Positions 35,957-44,583 of a stretch of DNA of 64,000 bases are shown here, piece by piece. Position numbers and translations under genes: made by a program. The stretch is from positions 32,663 through 96,662 of the forward strand of contig CAVRXD010000014.1 of NCBI GenBank assembly GCA_963725065.1, read 5' to 3'. The number at the start of each line of letters is the position of its first letter. Position 1 is the stretch's first letter. Source of the DNA: VAZQ01 sp963725065. GTDB lineage: Bacteria; Pseudomonadota; Alphaproteobacteria; Rhizobiales; Xanthobacteraceae. The notes under the pieces are model-generated. The model ran no database searches and was not told the DNA's origin. It saw nothing but the letters and a program-made list of their open reading frames with translations.

Positions 35957-36753
35957 CCAAGGTCATCCTTCCGGCCGTGCTGACGGCGACTTTCGTGTTT
36001 CTGCTGGCGCCGATTATCGTGGTCGTGCTGGCGTCGTTCAACGGTGTCGGCGTGCTCTCATTTCCACCGCAGGCCTTCACCACCCGCTGGTACTACGAGA
36101 TCGATCCGAGCTTCTATCGCGCGCTCTGGGTCAGCCTGCTGGTAGGCGTCATCACTGTGGTCCTTGCGGTCCTGGTGGGAGTGCCGGGTGCGCTCGGGTT
36201 GGCGCGGGGGCGTTTCCGTGGCCGCGACGCGATCAACGCGTTCTGCCTGTCCCCGCTGATGGTGCCGGCGCTGGTGACCGGCGTGGCGTTGTTCCAGTTC
36301 TCCCTGGTGTTCTGGGACCTGTTCCGCGTCACGATCGGCGGCACCATCGCGGGCTTGGTGATCGGCCATCTCACCTTCGCGATCCCCTTTGTCATCCGAT
36401 CGGTTTTGGCCAGTCACACACGGTTCGACCACGCGCTGGAGGAGGCCGCGGCCAACCTCGGCGCAACACCGCTGCAGACGTTCTTCCGGGTCACGCTGCC
36501 GATTCTCAAGCCGGGCATCGCGTCGGGGGCGATCTTCGCCTTCCTGATCTCGCTCGACGAGGTGCCGATTGCCTTGTTCATGGGCGGCGGCGACGCCACC
36601 ACATTGCCGGTCAAGATATTCACTGCGATCGAGATCAGCTTCGGCGGCGACATCCTGGCGGTGGCGTCGCTGGTCGTCTGCGGATCGGTGGTCCTGATGC
36701 TGGTCCTCGATCGGCTGGTCGGTTTGGAACGGCTGTTTGCAACCAAGAACTGA
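35953..36753 (+). CDS. PotC-like ABC permease
   Basis: The 266-residue protein has about six hydrophobic segments, the SFNGVGVLSFPPQAFTTRWY entry region typical of PotC, and the EAA loop LEEAAANLGATPLQTFFRVTLP. It pairs with the PotB-like permease upstream. The binding-protein gene follows after 27 bases. Confidence 0.88.
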   Translation: MTKVILPAVLTATFVFLLAPIIVVVLASFNGVGVLSFPPQAFTTRWYYEIDPSFYRALWVSLLVGVITVVLAVLVGVPGALGLARGRFRGRDAINAFCLSPLMVPALVTGVALFQFSLVFWDLFRVTIGGTIAGLVIGHLTFAIPFVIRSVLASHTRFDHALEEAAANLGATPLQTFFRVTLPILKPGIASGAIFAFLISLDEVPIALFMGGGDATTLPVKIFTAIEISFGGDILAVASLVVCGSVVLMLVLDRLVGLERLFATKN

Positions 36754-36780
36754 GACAACCTTGAGCAGAGGACGCGAGCA

Positions 36781-37839
36781 ATGAAGCTCCTGAAGCACGT
36801 CATGGCTGCCACCCTGGCGGTGGCGATCGGTTCCATCCCTGCCGCTGCCCAGCAATCGAACATCACGTTGCGCGTCGCCTCGTTCGCCGGACCGTTCGGT
36901 GAGGGCCTGCAGAAGTATTCCGGCGATCTGTTCACCAAGCGCACCGGCATCAAGATCGAGTACATCTACGGCAATCCGGCCGATCATCTCGCCAAGATGA
37001 TCGCCAGCCGCGGTCGCGAAGCGCCATTCGACCTGGTGGCAATGGACGACGACGTCAATTCGCTGGCGGTCGAGGCAGGCGTGCTCGGGCAGATCGATCC
37101 AACGATCGTGACCGAGCTCAAATATCTCTATCCGGAGGCCGTCGACAAGGATCGGCGCTACGCGGCACTGTTCTTCTTCGCGTTGGGCATCGCGTACAAC
37201 AAGGACAAGTTCAAGCAGGCGGGCATTGCCGAGCCGACCTCCTGGAAGGACCTGTGGGACCCCAAGCTGTCCGGTCACATCTCGATCCCGGACATCGTCA
37301 ACATCCAGGGACGCGATTTCATCATCCAGACCGCCAAGCTGCATGGCGGAGGCGAGGCCACGCCGGACAAGGGCATCGACCAGATCGCCAAGATCAAGGC
37401 GCATTCCTATTACACCGGCTCCAACACCGTGCAGGCGCAACTCGAGTCCGGCGACGTCTGGGTCACGGTCTGGAACAACATGCGCGCCGGGGCGATGGCG
37501 GAGCGCGGTTTGCCGATCGGTTTCGTGATGCCGAAGGAAGGCACGATCGGCAACACCGACACCATCGCCATGGTGGCCACGACCAAGTATCCGCGCGAGG
37601 CGCAGACGCTGATGAATTACATGCTGAGCCCGTTCGGGCAGCTCGGCATGGCCAAGGCGCTGCCGGTTGGCCCCACCAACATGCTGCTGAAGGATATCAT
37701 CGCCGCCGATCCGGAATGGGCGAAGAAGGCGCCGGTGTCGCCGGAGGCGCATCGCGCGCTGTATCTGCCGAATTGGGAGGTGTTCAACCGCAATCTCAAG
37801 AAGGGCACCGACTATTGGAACCGGGTGATCCTCAAGTAG
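36781..37839 (+). CDS. PotD-like periplasmic substrate-binding protein
   Basis: The 352-residue protein has a signal peptide (cleavage near PAAAQ, residue 24) and the extracellular solute-binding family 1/8 fold: ITLRVASFAGPFGEGLQKY, TGIKIEYIYGNPADHLAKM, YAALFFFALGIAYNKDKFKQ, SYYTGSNTVQAQLESGDVWV. Close family members bind polyamines, but related ones take opines and other amines, so the ligand is open. AGGACGCGAGC precedes ATG 36781. Confidence 0.87.
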   Translation: MKLLKHVMAATLAVAIGSIPAAAQQSNITLRVASFAGPFGEGLQKYSGDLFTKRTGIKIEYIYGNPADHLAKMIASRGREAPFDLVAMDDDVNSLAVEAGVLGQIDPTIVTELKYLYPEAVDKDRRYAALFFFALGIAYNKDKFKQAGIAEPTSWKDLWDPKLSGHISIPDIVNIQGRDFIIQTAKLHGGGEATPDKGIDQIAKIKAHSYYTGSNTVQAQLESGDVWVTVWNNMRAGAMAERGLPIGFVMPKEGTIGNTDTIAMVATTKYPREAQTLMNYMLSPFGQLGMAKALPVGPTNMLLKDIIAADPEWAKKAPVSPEAHRALYLPNWEVFNRNLKKGTDYWNRVILK

Positions 37840-37872
37840 CGCGGCGACCGCGGCCGGCGACGGCGGCCGCCG

Positions 37873-39012
37873 ATGGTCAATAAAAAAGAAGCAGCGATGG
37901 CAGGCGTCGTCCTCGACGAGGTCCACAAGGTCTACGGCGACACGGTTGCGGTACGGAGCGTCGACCTGCAGGTGGCGCCCGGCGAATTCGTGACGCTGCT
38001 GGGTCCCAGCGGCTGCGGCAAGACCACGTGCCTGCGGATGGTGGCGGGCTTCGTCGAGCCGACCGCCGGACGAATCATGATGGCTGGGCGTGACGTCACT
38101 CACGTGCCGCCTCATCGGCGCGACACCGGGATGGTGTTCCAGTCCTACGCGTTGTTTCCACACAAGACGGTTGCCGCCAATGTCGCCTTCGGCATGAGGG
38201 TGCGCGGTGTCTCCCGCAGCGAGACCGATGAGCGGACGCGGGAGGCCCTTCGCCTGGTGCGGCTGGAGCAGCTGGCGCATCGCTATCCCTCGGAACTGTC
38301 GGGCGGGCAGAAGCAGCGCGTGGCGCTGGCGCGGGCGGTCGTCATCCGGCCGCAGGTGCTGCTGCTCGACGAACCGCTTGGCGCGCTCGATCTGAAGCTG
38401 CGCGAAGAGTTGCAAGTCGAGATCAAGCGGGTGCAATCGACGCTTGGAATCACCACGATGTTTGTGACGCACGACCAGGGCGAGGCGCTGGGGATGTCGG
38501 ACCGCGTGGCCGTGATGCGTGACGGCGAGATCGTGCAGATCGATACGCCGAACGAGCTTTACGAACGACCGAACAGCGAATATGTCGCCAATTTCGTGGG
38601 CCGCACCAATCTGATCGAAGTGCTGGTCACCGGCCGCAATTCGGACGGGTTCTATAGCGCCGAGGCCGCCGGCGCGCGCGGCACCACATTCAAGGTTGCG
38701 GGCCAGCGGCACGCCTCGTTCGAGGTGGGTGAGCGCTGCCTGCTGGCGGCGCGGCCCGAGAATTTCACCATTGGCGCGGAACAGGAGAACGTCACACCAG
38801 CCACGATTCTCGACATCATCTACCGCGGCAGCACTTGGAATGTTGAGCTTTCGGGCGCGCGCAATGAAACGTTCAGCGCCGTGGTTCGATCCGGCGGCGC
38901 CGTGCCGAGGAAGGGCGAATTGGTGTCGCTGACCTGGGCGCCATCCCGGTGCTTCCTTCTCAAGATGGAAAAGCCGGCACCCGCTGCGGGCGACGCTCCC
39001 GCGCGCGCGTAA
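37873..39012 (+). CDS. PotA-like ABC transporter ATPase
   Basis: The 379-residue ATPase has Walker A GPSGCGKTT, Q-loop MVFQSYALFPHKTV, signature LSGGQKQRVALARAV, Walker B VLLLDEPLGALD and VTHDQGEA, then a C-terminal TOBE domain (AARPENFTIGAEQENV) that usually regulates sugar or polyamine importers. An inner ATG at 37897 is an alternative start. It completes the polyamine-type importer of this operon. Confidence 0.88.
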   Translation: MVNKKEAAMAGVVLDEVHKVYGDTVAVRSVDLQVAPGEFVTLLGPSGCGKTTCLRMVAGFVEPTAGRIMMAGRDVTHVPPHRRDTGMVFQSYALFPHKTVAANVAFGMRVRGVSRSETDERTREALRLVRLEQLAHRYPSELSGGQKQRVALARAVVIRPQVLLLDEPLGALDLKLREELQVEIKRVQSTLGITTMFVTHDQGEALGMSDRVAVMRDGEIVQIDTPNELYERPNSEYVANFVGRTNLIEVLVTGRNSDGFYSAEAAGARGTTFKVAGQRHASFEVGERCLLAARPENFTIGAEQENVTPATILDIIYRGSTWNVELSGARNETFSAVVRSGGAVPRKGELVSLTWAPSRCFLLKMEKPAPAAGDAPARA

Positions 39013-39037
39013 TCGCGATTTGGAAATGGGACAATAA

Positions 39038-40060
39038 ATGACAAAGAAGCTGGAGTTGACGATGGCGTGCGGCCTCTACGATCGCATGCTCGATCTCTAT
39101 CGCGGGGACGTGCGGCCGGACGGCATCACATTGAATTTTATTCCCATGGATGGCTCGGCCGGCGCCCGCGAGATCTTCGATCGGATGGCCGGAAATCTCG
39201 AGTTCGACGTCGCCGAAATGTCCTCTTCGGAGTTCATCGCGCGAAAATCCGCCGGCCAGACCTCCCTGGTCGCCTTGCCGGTGTTTCCCTCGCGGGTGTT
39301 CCGCCACGGGATGTGCACCGTCAACCGGCGCTCGGGCATCAAGTCGCCCAAGGATCTGGAAGGCAAGCGGGTAGGGTTGCCGATCTACACCATGAGCGCC
39401 GCGGTGTGGATGAAGGGCCACCTTCAGCACGACTACGGCGTCGACATCTCGAAGATCGCGTGGGTGGAGGGCGCGATCAACCATCCCGGTCAGCACGGCC
39501 ATCCCAGCATCCTGCCGCTGCTGCGGCCGGCACGGATCGAAAAGAACACATCGGACAAGTCGCTCAGCGACCTTTTGGAGAGCGGCGGCATCGATGCCAT
39601 CATCGGTACGGTGCTGCCCGATGCGTTTCACACCAATCCGGACATCCAGCGGTTGTTTCCGAACTACCGCGAGGAGGAGAAGAGCTATTACAAGCGAACG
39701 AAGATCTTTCCGATCATGCATCTTCTGGCGATGCGCCGTGACGTCTATGAGGAGCATCCGTTCATGGCGTCGAGCCTGTTCGATGCGATGTGCGAATCCA
39801 AGGAACGCGCGCGCCTGCGGATGCGTGACCTTGGAACCCTCAATTACATGTTGCCGTGGATGACTGCGGATATCGATGAGCTCGACGAGGTGTTCGGTGG
39901 CGATGCCTGGCCTTATGGGATCGAGCCCAACAGGCCCACGCTTGAGGCATTGGTCACCTACCTGTCCGATCAGGCCATCATCAATGGGCCCATTCCGATC
40001 GACGATCTGTTCGTCCCCAGCCATGGCCGATACGACCGCAAAACCGGCCGTTCCGCATAG
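39038..40060 (+). CDS. 4,5-dihydroxyphthalate decarboxylase-like protein
   Basis: The 340-residue protein lacks a signal peptide and has the type II periplasmic-binding fold used by the dihydroxyphthalate decarboxylase family: ELTMACGLYDRMLDLYRGDVRPDGI, DVAEMSSSEFIARK, FRHGMCTVN, DLEGKRVGLPIYTMSA, and PYGIEPNRPTLEALVTYL. Family members with proven activity remove a carboxyl from dihydroxyphthalate, yet many relatives may bind other ligands. Here it lies between the importer and hydrolases, so a cytoplasmic catabolic role is likely. The family call is safer than the reaction. Confidence 0.8.
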   Translation: MTKKLELTMACGLYDRMLDLYRGDVRPDGITLNFIPMDGSAGAREIFDRMAGNLEFDVAEMSSSEFIARKSAGQTSLVALPVFPSRVFRHGMCTVNRRSGIKSPKDLEGKRVGLPIYTMSAAVWMKGHLQHDYGVDISKIAWVEGAINHPGQHGHPSILPLLRPARIEKNTSDKSLSDLLESGGIDAIIGTVLPDAFHTNPDIQRLFPNYREEEKSYYKRTKIFPIMHLLAMRRDVYEEHPFMASSLFDAMCESKERARLRMRDLGTLNYMLPWMTADIDELDEVFGGDAWPYGIEPNRPTLEALVTYLSDQAIINGPIPIDDLFVPSHGRYDRKTGRSA

Positions 40061-40117
40061 GTTGCTTCCGGTGGGAGCGCCGTGCTGGCATATCGGGACG
40101 TCATCGGGGAGGTCTGT

Positions 40118-41248
40118 TTGAGCGACTTGTCATTTCCTGCAGCCGAATTCGAAGGCCGCCTTGCCGCGATCCGCGACAAGATGAAGGCAGCCGGCCTGGA
40201 TGCGCTGATCCTGACGCGGGGTGAGAACATCTTCTACGCGAGTGGCTTTCGGGCGTCGCACTTTGCAAGCTGGCTGTCTGAGCTGCATGCGCTGATCGTT
40301 CCGGCGCAGGGCGCGCCGCGCTTGATGACCCGGGCGCTCGAACGGGAGATCGCCAAGCTGCAATGGACGGGCTCGCCGCAGCTCTATCTGGATCACGAGA
40401 ATCCCTATGAGCTTTTGGTGAAGATTCTCCGCGAAAGCGGCAACGAAACCAAGACGATCGGCATCGAAGAGCGCGTTCTCAACGTGAGCCAGTTCAGGCG
40501 TATTCAGCAACACCTGCCGGGCGCAAGGCTCGTCGATGCGTCCGGGCTGGTGGAAGGTGTCGCGGCCAGCCCGTCGCAAGCTGAATCCGACTGCCTGCGC
40601 AGGGCGGCGCGCATCACCGACATCGGATTTCAAGCCGGGGTTCGCGAGCTCCGCGAAGGGATTTATCCCTACGACGTCATCGGCAAAATTCATGCTGCCA
40701 TGTATCAGGCGGGCCAGCGCGATTTCGACATGTCCCTGGTTTGCGTCTGGTCCGGCCCGCAGGGCGGACGCATGCACGACACTTCGACCACCGAAAGAAT
40801 CACAAAGGGCGATATCGTCACGCTCGAGGTGTGGGGCGTCGACAACCACTACAAGGCCGGCGCGCAAGCCAGCATCTACATTGGCGACAACCCGCCGGCG
40901 AACATCGTCGCCGCTTACGACCTCAACGTCGAAATGCATGCCAAGGCGCAGAAGGCGGTCGAGGCCGGGGCCACCGCGGGCGACGTCTTTGCTGCCGCCA
41001 ATTCGGTCTATCGCGCGGCGCGAAGTACGAATTATTTTCGACGTTGCGGCGGCTCGATGGGCCTTACCGTCTTCACGATCGATCTGGTCAACGGCCGCCA
41101 GGATATCCTCAAGCCCGGGATGGCCTTGCTCGTGCAGACGCTGGTCGACGATCCCGTTCTTCTGACCTGTGCCAGCACGGTCATGGTCACCGAGCGGGGC
41201 TGCGAGGAGTTGACCTCGCCGCTCTTGCAGTTGAAGACGGTGTCCTAG
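40118..41248 (+). CDS. creatinase-like M24-fold protein without metal ligands
   Basis: The 376-residue protein has the two-domain M24 layout: an N-terminal FYASGFRASHFA domain and a C-terminal pita-bread domain. The five metal-binding positions of M24 aminopeptidases seem to be lost: the usual Asp in the LEVWGVDNHYKAG strand, the second Asp (AGAQASI), the His (GGSMGL instead of GHGIG), Glu (LLVQTL instead of TIEPG) and the last Glu (ASTVMV). That is the situation in creatinase, which hydrolyses a C-N bond without metal. I chose TTG 40118 because GGGGAGG lies five bases upstream; GTG 40082 is possible. Confidence 0.8.
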   Translation: MSDLSFPAAEFEGRLAAIRDKMKAAGLDALILTRGENIFYASGFRASHFASWLSELHALIVPAQGAPRLMTRALEREIAKLQWTGSPQLYLDHENPYELLVKILRESGNETKTIGIEERVLNVSQFRRIQQHLPGARLVDASGLVEGVAASPSQAESDCLRRAARITDIGFQAGVRELREGIYPYDVIGKIHAAMYQAGQRDFDMSLVCVWSGPQGGRMHDTSTTERITKGDIVTLEVWGVDNHYKAGAQASIYIGDNPPANIVAAYDLNVEMHAKAQKAVEAGATAGDVFAAANSVYRAARSTNYFRRCGGSMGLTVFTIDLVNGRQDILKPGMALLVQTLVDDPVLLTCASTVMVTERGCEELTSPLLQLKTVS

Positions 41249-41270
41249 CCTCCCGGCGACAAAGGGCGCC

Positions 41271-42278
41271 ATGAAACCAAAGGTAGTTGTGCTTACGACC
41301 GGGGGTACGATTGGACACCGCTCGCAGCAAGATGGTGTCGCAGTCATGGATTTCGACCCCCGGGGGCTGATCGCCTCGATAGGGCTGCCGGACGTCGATC
41401 TCGAGTTCAGATCGATCTTCCGAAAAGGCAGCATGGACATCGTGCCCAGTGACTGGGTTGTTCTTGCCGAAGCCGTCGCACAGGCGGTTGCCCTGCGGCC
41501 GCGTGGCGTGGTCATCCTGCACGGCACCGACACAATGCACTACACCGCGTCGGCGCTGGCATTCATGCTGCGCGACCTGGGCGTGCCTGTTGTCATGACC
41601 GGGTCCATGATTCCGGGCGGAGACAGCGGCAGTGATGCCATCCCAAATCTGCGCGACGCCGTCGTGGTGGCGGCCGAGGCGGATTTCGCCGAGGTCTGTG
41701 TCGTGTTCTCGGCGGATGCCAAAAGAACGAAGGGCGTCATCATCCGCGGATGCAGAGCCAGGAAGGTGCATTCCCACGCGATCGACGCCTTTGCCAGCAT
41801 CAACGTCCCTGCCATCGGGTGCGTCGCCGGCAACACGATCGTTCGGTCCGGGCTGGACACACGTCCGCGCACGTCAAGGCAACTTCGACTGGCCATGGAC
41901 GTCGACCGGAACGCAATGCTCATCAAGCTGACGCCGGCCGATACCCCCGAGTCTCTGGCCCGGCAACTGCAGGGGGCGTCGGGTGCGGTGCTCGAGGGCA
42001 CCGGCGTGGGCCACATCCGGACCGATCTGCAACCCGTCGTTTCCAAATTCGCCAAGCCCACGCTCATCAGCACCCAGACGGTTTATGGCGGTGAGCGCCT
42101 GGGTTCGTACGACGTCGATCGCAACATTCTCGCCATCCCGAACGTCATTCCCGCCGGCGATATGAACAGCGACTGCGCGTTGGTGAAATTGATGTGGGCC
42201 CTCGGGCAGGGGGGAGACGTGCGGTCCATCATGAGAACCGACCTCGCAGGCGAGATCAGCGTCCCGGACAGGCGGTGA
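41271..42278 (+). CDS. asparaginase/glutaminase-family amidohydrolase
   Basis: The 335-residue protein has both catalytic triads of the asparaginase fold: TTGGTIG with Thr13, and ILHGTDTMHYTASALAFML with Thr86-Asp87, and a Lys in AKRTKG near residue 154. There is no signal peptide, so it acts in the cytoplasm. In this operon it more likely deamidates a pathway intermediate than free asparagine, but residues cannot tell. It starts 22 bases after the M24 gene and ends 3 bases from the convergent amidohydrolase. Confidence 0.87.
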   Translation: MKPKVVVLTTGGTIGHRSQQDGVAVMDFDPRGLIASIGLPDVDLEFRSIFRKGSMDIVPSDWVVLAEAVAQAVALRPRGVVILHGTDTMHYTASALAFMLRDLGVPVVMTGSMIPGGDSGSDAIPNLRDAVVVAAEADFAEVCVVFSADAKRTKGVIIRGCRARKVHSHAIDAFASINVPAIGCVAGNTIVRSGLDTRPRTSRQLRLAMDVDRNAMLIKLTPADTPESLARQLQGASGAVLEGTGVGHIRTDLQPVVSKFAKPTLISTQTVYGGERLGSYDVDRNILAIPNVIPAGDMNSDCALVKLMWALGQGGDVRSIMRTDLAGEISVPDRR

Positions 42279-42281
42279 TCT

Positions 42282-43781
42282 TCACCGCGTGCGCGCGATG
42301 AAGCGGTTCATCCCGACATCCGGCTCCCACATCCGGCGATGCGCCTCCCGCATGTAGGGCAGGGCGTGTGCGCGCGATTTCACCACGGCATCATAGTCCG
42401 CGATGAAGTGGCGCATCAGGCTCTCGACTTCGCGGCGCAACGCGTCGGTGTCGATGGTGGTCACGCGGCGCCCCTGCATGACCATGCGGCCATCGATCAT
42501 CACGCTGTCGATGCCGCGGCCGGTCTCGGTATAGACCAATTGCCTGGCGGCACTGTTGTAGGGCAGGTAGGCGGTGTCGTTGAGGTCGATCAGAACCAGG
42601 TCCGCCTTGTGCCCGGCCTTGATCGCGCCGACCTTGCCCTGCAAGCCCGCGGTGCGCGCGTTCCCGAGCGTCGCATGGCGCAGCACCTCATGCGCCAGCG
42701 GCGCCCCCGGCTCAGGGTCGCTGACCGCGGCGAACAGGCAAAACGTCTTCATGGCCTGGAAAATGCTCTGCACGTCGCTGCCGCTGCAATTGTCACAGCC
42801 CAGCCCGATCCGTACGCCGGCGTCGCGCAGATCGAGCACCGGCGCAATGCCGCTCTTGAGCTTCAGGTTGCTGAGGTGATTGAGAACGATGCCGGCATCG
42901 GCGGCCGCCATGCGATCCATCTCCGGCCGCGTGATCCAGACACTGTGCACGATGTTGAGCTTCGGCCCGAGCAGGCCGTTGCGTTCCATATAGGTGATCA
43001 ACGAGCCGTCGTGCTCCGCGAACAGCTCGCGCGCAATCAGCCTTTGGCCGCGGGTCTCGTAGACGTGGGTATAGACCGGCAGATCGTGCTTGTGCGACAG
43101 CTCCGCGCAGCCCTGCAGCATCTTCGGGGAGCAGCGCTGCGGCGCGAACGGTGCGACGGCCCAATGCAGCGGACCGGTCCCGGCATGGCGGTTGAACTGG
43201 CGGTCGAGATAGTCGAGCTGGTCCTGGATCGGCCGGCCGACGGTGCCGAGCATCTCCTGGACATCCGGTGGCAGCGAATCCTTGTGTCGCACCATGGCGA
43301 TGGGCGGGATGTCCCAGACCATCGGAGAGAACACGACCCGTAACCCGATGTCTCGATAGGCGTCGACCACGACATCGGTCGATTCGTCATCGAGCGGGAA
43401 CAGCCCCAGCATGTCCTGAACGCAGGTAATTCCGCATTGGATCGACTCCAGGGCGCCCACCAGGGTGCGCGCGCGCAGCTCCTCCTTGCTGCGGTTGATG
43501 CCCAGCGGCAGCGTGTAGAGCAGCCAGAATTCCAGCGGCAATTCCTCGAACAGCCCGCGGCAGAGCGTGTCGTGCGAATGATAGTGGGCGTTGATGAGGC
43601 CCGGGACGACGAGCCTGTTGCGCGCGTCCACAATCTCGGCGCCGCCGGCGTCGAGATTGTGGCCAACCGCGACGATGGTGCCGTCCTGGATCAGGATGTC
43701 GGCGACCTTGGGCTTATGGACGTCGCCGTCGTGATCGTAGACCTGGCCACCACGGACGACGATCGTTTTTTGATCACTCAT
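42282..43781 (-). CDS. amidohydrolase-superfamily deaminase or hydrolase
   Basis: The 499-residue metal enzyme has the HxH of strand one (NAHYHSH, His66/His68), THVYETRG, IVHSVWI with further His ligands, and GLGCDNCSGSD with the terminal Asp. The layout is that of the 5'-methylthioadenosine/S-adenosylhomocysteine and guanine deaminase, TrzA/AtzA subgroup, which deaminates or dechlorinates N-heterocycles. Its start overlaps the livG stop by eight bases, so it is translated with the transporter and may act on the imported compound. Confidence 0.85.
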   Translation of the reverse strand: MSDQKTIVVRGGQVYDHDGDVHKPKVADILIQDGTIVAVGHNLDAGGAEIVDARNRLVVPGLINAHYHSHDTLCRGLFEELPLEFWLLYTLPLGINRSKEELRARTLVGALESIQCGITCVQDMLGLFPLDDESTDVVVDAYRDIGLRVVFSPMVWDIPPIAMVRHKDSLPPDVQEMLGTVGRPIQDQLDYLDRQFNRHAGTGPLHWAVAPFAPQRCSPKMLQGCAELSHKHDLPVYTHVYETRGQRLIARELFAEHDGSLITYMERNGLLGPKLNIVHSVWITRPEMDRMAAADAGIVLNHLSNLKLKSGIAPVLDLRDAGVRIGLGCDNCSGSDVQSIFQAMKTFCLFAAVSDPEPGAPLAHEVLRHATLGNARTAGLQGKVGAIKAGHKADLVLIDLNDTAYLPYNSAARQLVYTETGRGIDSVMIDGRMVMQGRRVTTIDTDALRREVESLMRHFIADYDAVVKSRAHALPYMREAHRRMWEPDVGMNRFIARTR

Positions 43782-44583
43782 TTGTGCCCCGATCCGATTT
43801 CAGTTCCTGCTGGTACTTCTCTTGCTGCTGGTGGAATTCAGCCTCGTGACGCTTGCCGAACTTGGTGCCGAGATAGGCCTTGATGACGGCGGCGTCCTTG
43901 AGCACCTCCGCCGGCGGACCATCGCTCAGCATCGCACCGTGGTGGAGCACGATCAGCCGCTTCACCAGGGACAGCACGATCCGCAACACGTGCTCGATGA
44001 TGATGATGGTGACACCCATGCGCGAAACCTTGCGGATGAGCTCGAGCGCATTGTCGATCTCGCTGGAGTTGAGGCCGGCGTTGACCTCGTCCAGGAACAG
44101 GAGGCGCGGCTCCATGGCGAGGCTCTTTGCGAGTTCGAGCCGCTTGCGGTCGGCGAGGGACAGTTCCGACGCGGAATAGTCCGCGAACCGGTCGAGCCCG
44201 ACGAACTCCAGGAAGTGGCGCGCTTTGGCGTCCGCCTCCCTCATGGTGCCACGCTGTCCGGCAAACAACGCGCCGGCCATGACGTTCTCCAGAACGGTCA
44301 TTTCGGCGAAGGGCTGAACGATCTGGAATGTGCGCGCAATGCCGTTGCGGGCGATCAGATGGGGCGGCAGGCGGGTGACGTCTGTTCCTTCGAAGAAGAC
44401 CTGTCCGGCCGTCTTCGGCACGAAGCCGGTGACCAGATTGACCAATGTGGTCTTGCCGGCGCCATTGGGCCCGACCAGACCAACGATCTCGCCTTTGGGA
44501 ATGCTGACGGAGACATTGTCGACCGCGGTCACGCCGCCGAAGCGGCGCGTCAGACCCTCAAGTCGCAGTGCGGGCTCGGTCAT
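43774..44583 (-). CDS. livG: branched-chain amino acid-type ABC ATPase LivG
   Basis: The 269-residue ATPase has Walker A GPNGAGKTT, GIARTFQIVQPF, the variant signature LSLADRKRLELAKSL (in place of LSGGQ, as is usual in LivG), Walker B LLFLDEVNAGLN and IIIIEHVL. The tail after residue 240 is rich in Gln and Lys. ATG 44583 overlaps the livM stop. The substrate may be an amide or small amino-acid-like compound rather than leucine. Confidence 0.85.
   Translation of the reverse strand: MTEPALRLEGLTRRFGGVTAVDNVSVSIPKGEIVGLVGPNGAGKTTLVNLVTGFVPKTAGQVFFEGTDVTRLPPHLIARNGIARTFQIVQPFAEMTVLENVMAGALFAGQRGTMREADAKARHFLEFVGLDRFADYSASELSLADRKRLELAKSLAMEPRLLFLDEVNAGLNSSEIDNALELIRKVSRMGVTIIIIEHVLRIVLSLVKRLIVLHHGAMLSDGPPAEVLKDAAVIKAYLGTKFGKRHEAEFHQQQEKYQQELKSDRGTNE

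Noticed and set aside
36058..38712. Open minus-strand frame of 884 codons
   Set aside because: It spans three well-identified plus-strand transporter genes, has no recognisable domain, and is rich in His, Arg and Asp as expected for an antisense shadow in GC-rich DNA.
38865..38875. TGAAACGTTCA inside the PotA-like gene resembling the LacI operator
   Set aside because: It is one base short, lies deep in coding sequence and has no promoter beside it.
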